Of a stretch of DNA of 5,631 nucleotides, positions 4,945 to 5,631 are shown piece after piece (within the stretch, counting starts at the first letter, position 1; each line of letters starts with the position of its first letter). A program made the position numbers and the translations under genes. Where the stretch lies: assembly GCA_025455765.1 (NCBI GenBank), contig JALOLX010000289.1, positions 1-5,631 of the forward strand. The letters are read 5' to 3'. Below the pieces are notes generated by a model. That model was not told where the DNA came from and searched no databases. It was given only the letters and a program-made list of their open reading frames with translations. This stretch comes from Flavobacteriales bacterium (GTDB taxonomy: Bacteria; Bacteroidota; Bacteroidia; Flavobacteriales_F; PHOS-HE28).

Positions 4945-5461
4945 GCTGCGCAATGCGGACGGTAGCTTCACCATGGCCGGTGCGCGTGCCGCTTTGGTGA
5001 AAGCCAACGGTGAGGTGGTTGCGCCGGACGGATCGGCTCAGGTGCTGTTCACGGTTCCCACGGCAGGCAAGCACCTCGTTGTGCGCCACAGGAACCACCT
5101 GCCTGCGATGACGGCCTTCCCGCTGGAGAGCAACGCGCAAGTGGTGGATATGACGGCATCGACCACCACGCTGTACGGCATCGAACCGGTCCAGAGCGGC
5201 AGCGGGCAACGTGCCTTATGGCCGGGTGATGTGAGTGGGGATGGTGTGGTACGGTATTCGGGTGCCAACAACGATCGCGACCGGGTACTGGTGGCCATCG
5301 GTTCGGTGATCCCGAGCAGTACGGTGGCCGGTTATCGCACTGAGGACGTCAACATGGACGGTTGGTCGAAGTATTCCGGTGGTGGCAACGACCGGGACTT
5401 CATCCTCACCACGGTGGGCGGCTCCATCCCCACGGCCGTACGTGCTGAACAGCTTCCTTGA
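4898..5461 (+). CDS. Frameshifted C-terminal module of the beta-helix protein, with two dockerin-like motifs
   Basis: This reads 187 residues from a nominal TTG at 4898, which is probably not a real start; no promoter or ribosome-binding site is evident. It begins QVTGDAAIVDWVVLELRNAD, continues through VRHRNHLPAMTAFPL, and ends with a duplicated motif. The first copy is D111-V-S113-G-D115-G116 followed by VVRYSG and NDRD; the second is D150-V-N152-M-D154-G155 followed by WSKYSG and NDRD. The spacing is 39 residues. The D-x-[SN]-x-D-G cores resemble the calcium loops of dockerins, with a longer insert before the later Asp residues. I recognise the whole module as the usual C-terminus of large secreted Flavobacteriales proteins, so it belongs to the gene at 2266; fused, the product would be about 1,060 residues. 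Alone, it would lack a signal peptide and probably not be exported. It ends in SIPTAVRAEQLP at TGA 5459-5461. Confidence 0.8.
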   Translation: MQVTGDAAIVDWVVLELRNADGSFTMAGARAALVKANGEVVAPDGSAQVLFTVPTAGKHLVVRHRNHLPAMTAFPLESNAQVVDMTASTTTLYGIEPVQSGSGQRALWPGDVSGDGVVRYSGANNDRDRVLVAIGSVIPSSTVAGYRTEDVNMDGWSKYSGGGNDRDFILTTVGGSIPTAVRAEQLP

Positions 5462-5631
5462 TCAGATCCGTTCCACCTCTTCAGCGAGGAGCCAACCTTG
5501 GCTGCCGTTGGCAAGGCGCACTTCCAAGCGACCGTCCTGCGCGGTGAGCAGTTGCACTTTGGTGCCTCGGTGGATGACGAACAGGACCGTTCCTCGGTCG
5601 GTCGGCTCGCTGCGGACTTCCACACGGGGAG
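5462..5631 (-). CDS. C-terminal SH3 domain protein, N-terminus outside window (BatE-like?)
   Basis: The minus strand reads 55 residues to the TGA at 5464-5462: PRVEVRSEPTDRGTVLFVIH, then RGTKVQLLTAQDGRLEVRLA and NGSQGWLLAEEVERI. This is a bacterial SH3 domain, with the typical VRSEP start, EGTKV-like turn, xWLEVRL-like strand (here RLEVRL) and GWL-x-x-E-x-V end. Such domains bind peptides or cell-wall components. SH3 domains with this ending close BatE-type TPR proteins in Bacteroidota, part of the Bat aerotolerance cluster, but no TPR repeats are visible here, so that identity is a guess. Its stop codon directly abuts the stop of the convergent beta-helix gene (TGA|TCA), with no terminator between them. 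Confidence 0.75.
   Translation of the reverse strand, partial: PRVEVRSEPTDRGTVLFVIHRGTKVQLLTAQDGRLEVRLANGSQGWLLAEEVERI

Noticed and set aside
4102..5007. A 301-codon open frame on the minus strand
   Set aside because: It is antisense to the jelly-roll and C-terminal coding region, has no recognisable domain, and spans the frameshift without sense. It is a shadow.

Overview
The window looks like a GC-rich member of the Bacteroidota, probably Flavobacteriales-like. The evidence is: Bacteroidota-type -7 promoter elements (TAnnTTTG) in front of the thiolase and the serine tRNA; no Shine-Dalgarno-like stretch before the readable starts; a tRNA without encoded CCA; and a secreted protein with a C-terminal module that I recognise from Flavobacteriales extracellular proteins. 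The lineage is an inference from these features, not from a database search.

Layout. Positions 1-1001 (minus) hold most of a biosynthetic-type thiolase (acetyl-CoA C-acetyltransferase), cut by the window edge. A divergent promoter region (1002-1127) separates it from an intact tRNA-Ser(GCT) at 1128-1217. Positions 1330-2022 form a compact repeat island. It has five full or partial copies of a sequence resembling a decayed tRNA-Pro, three of them followed directly by a strong terminator-like hairpin, with one small GIY-YIG nuclease gene (1479-1724) between them. The 3' end of that nuclease gene runs into a repeat copy, and an exact 85-bp tandem duplication covers that junction. A 46-nt tRNA remnant (2043-2088), with acceptor stem and T arm but no D or anticodon arm, closes the island.

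Positions 2266-5461 encode a secreted multidomain protein: signal peptide, right-handed parallel beta-helix, jelly-roll-like region, and a C-terminal module with two dockerin-like D-x-[SN]-x-D-G motifs. The reading frame is broken near 4889-4912, so the C-terminal module lies in the next frame. The gene meets, with no intervening base, the 3' end of a convergent gene (5462-5631, minus) encoding a bacterial SH3 domain, perhaps the end of a BatE-like TPR protein.

The genes at the two ends (thiolase, SH3/TPR protein) look like ordinary chromosomal genes. The part between them is accessory: a tRNA-mimic/terminator/GIY-YIG cassette that appears to duplicate and decay locally, next to a frameshifted surface or secreted protein. 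The cassette is the best candidate here for an under-described mobile or selfish system.
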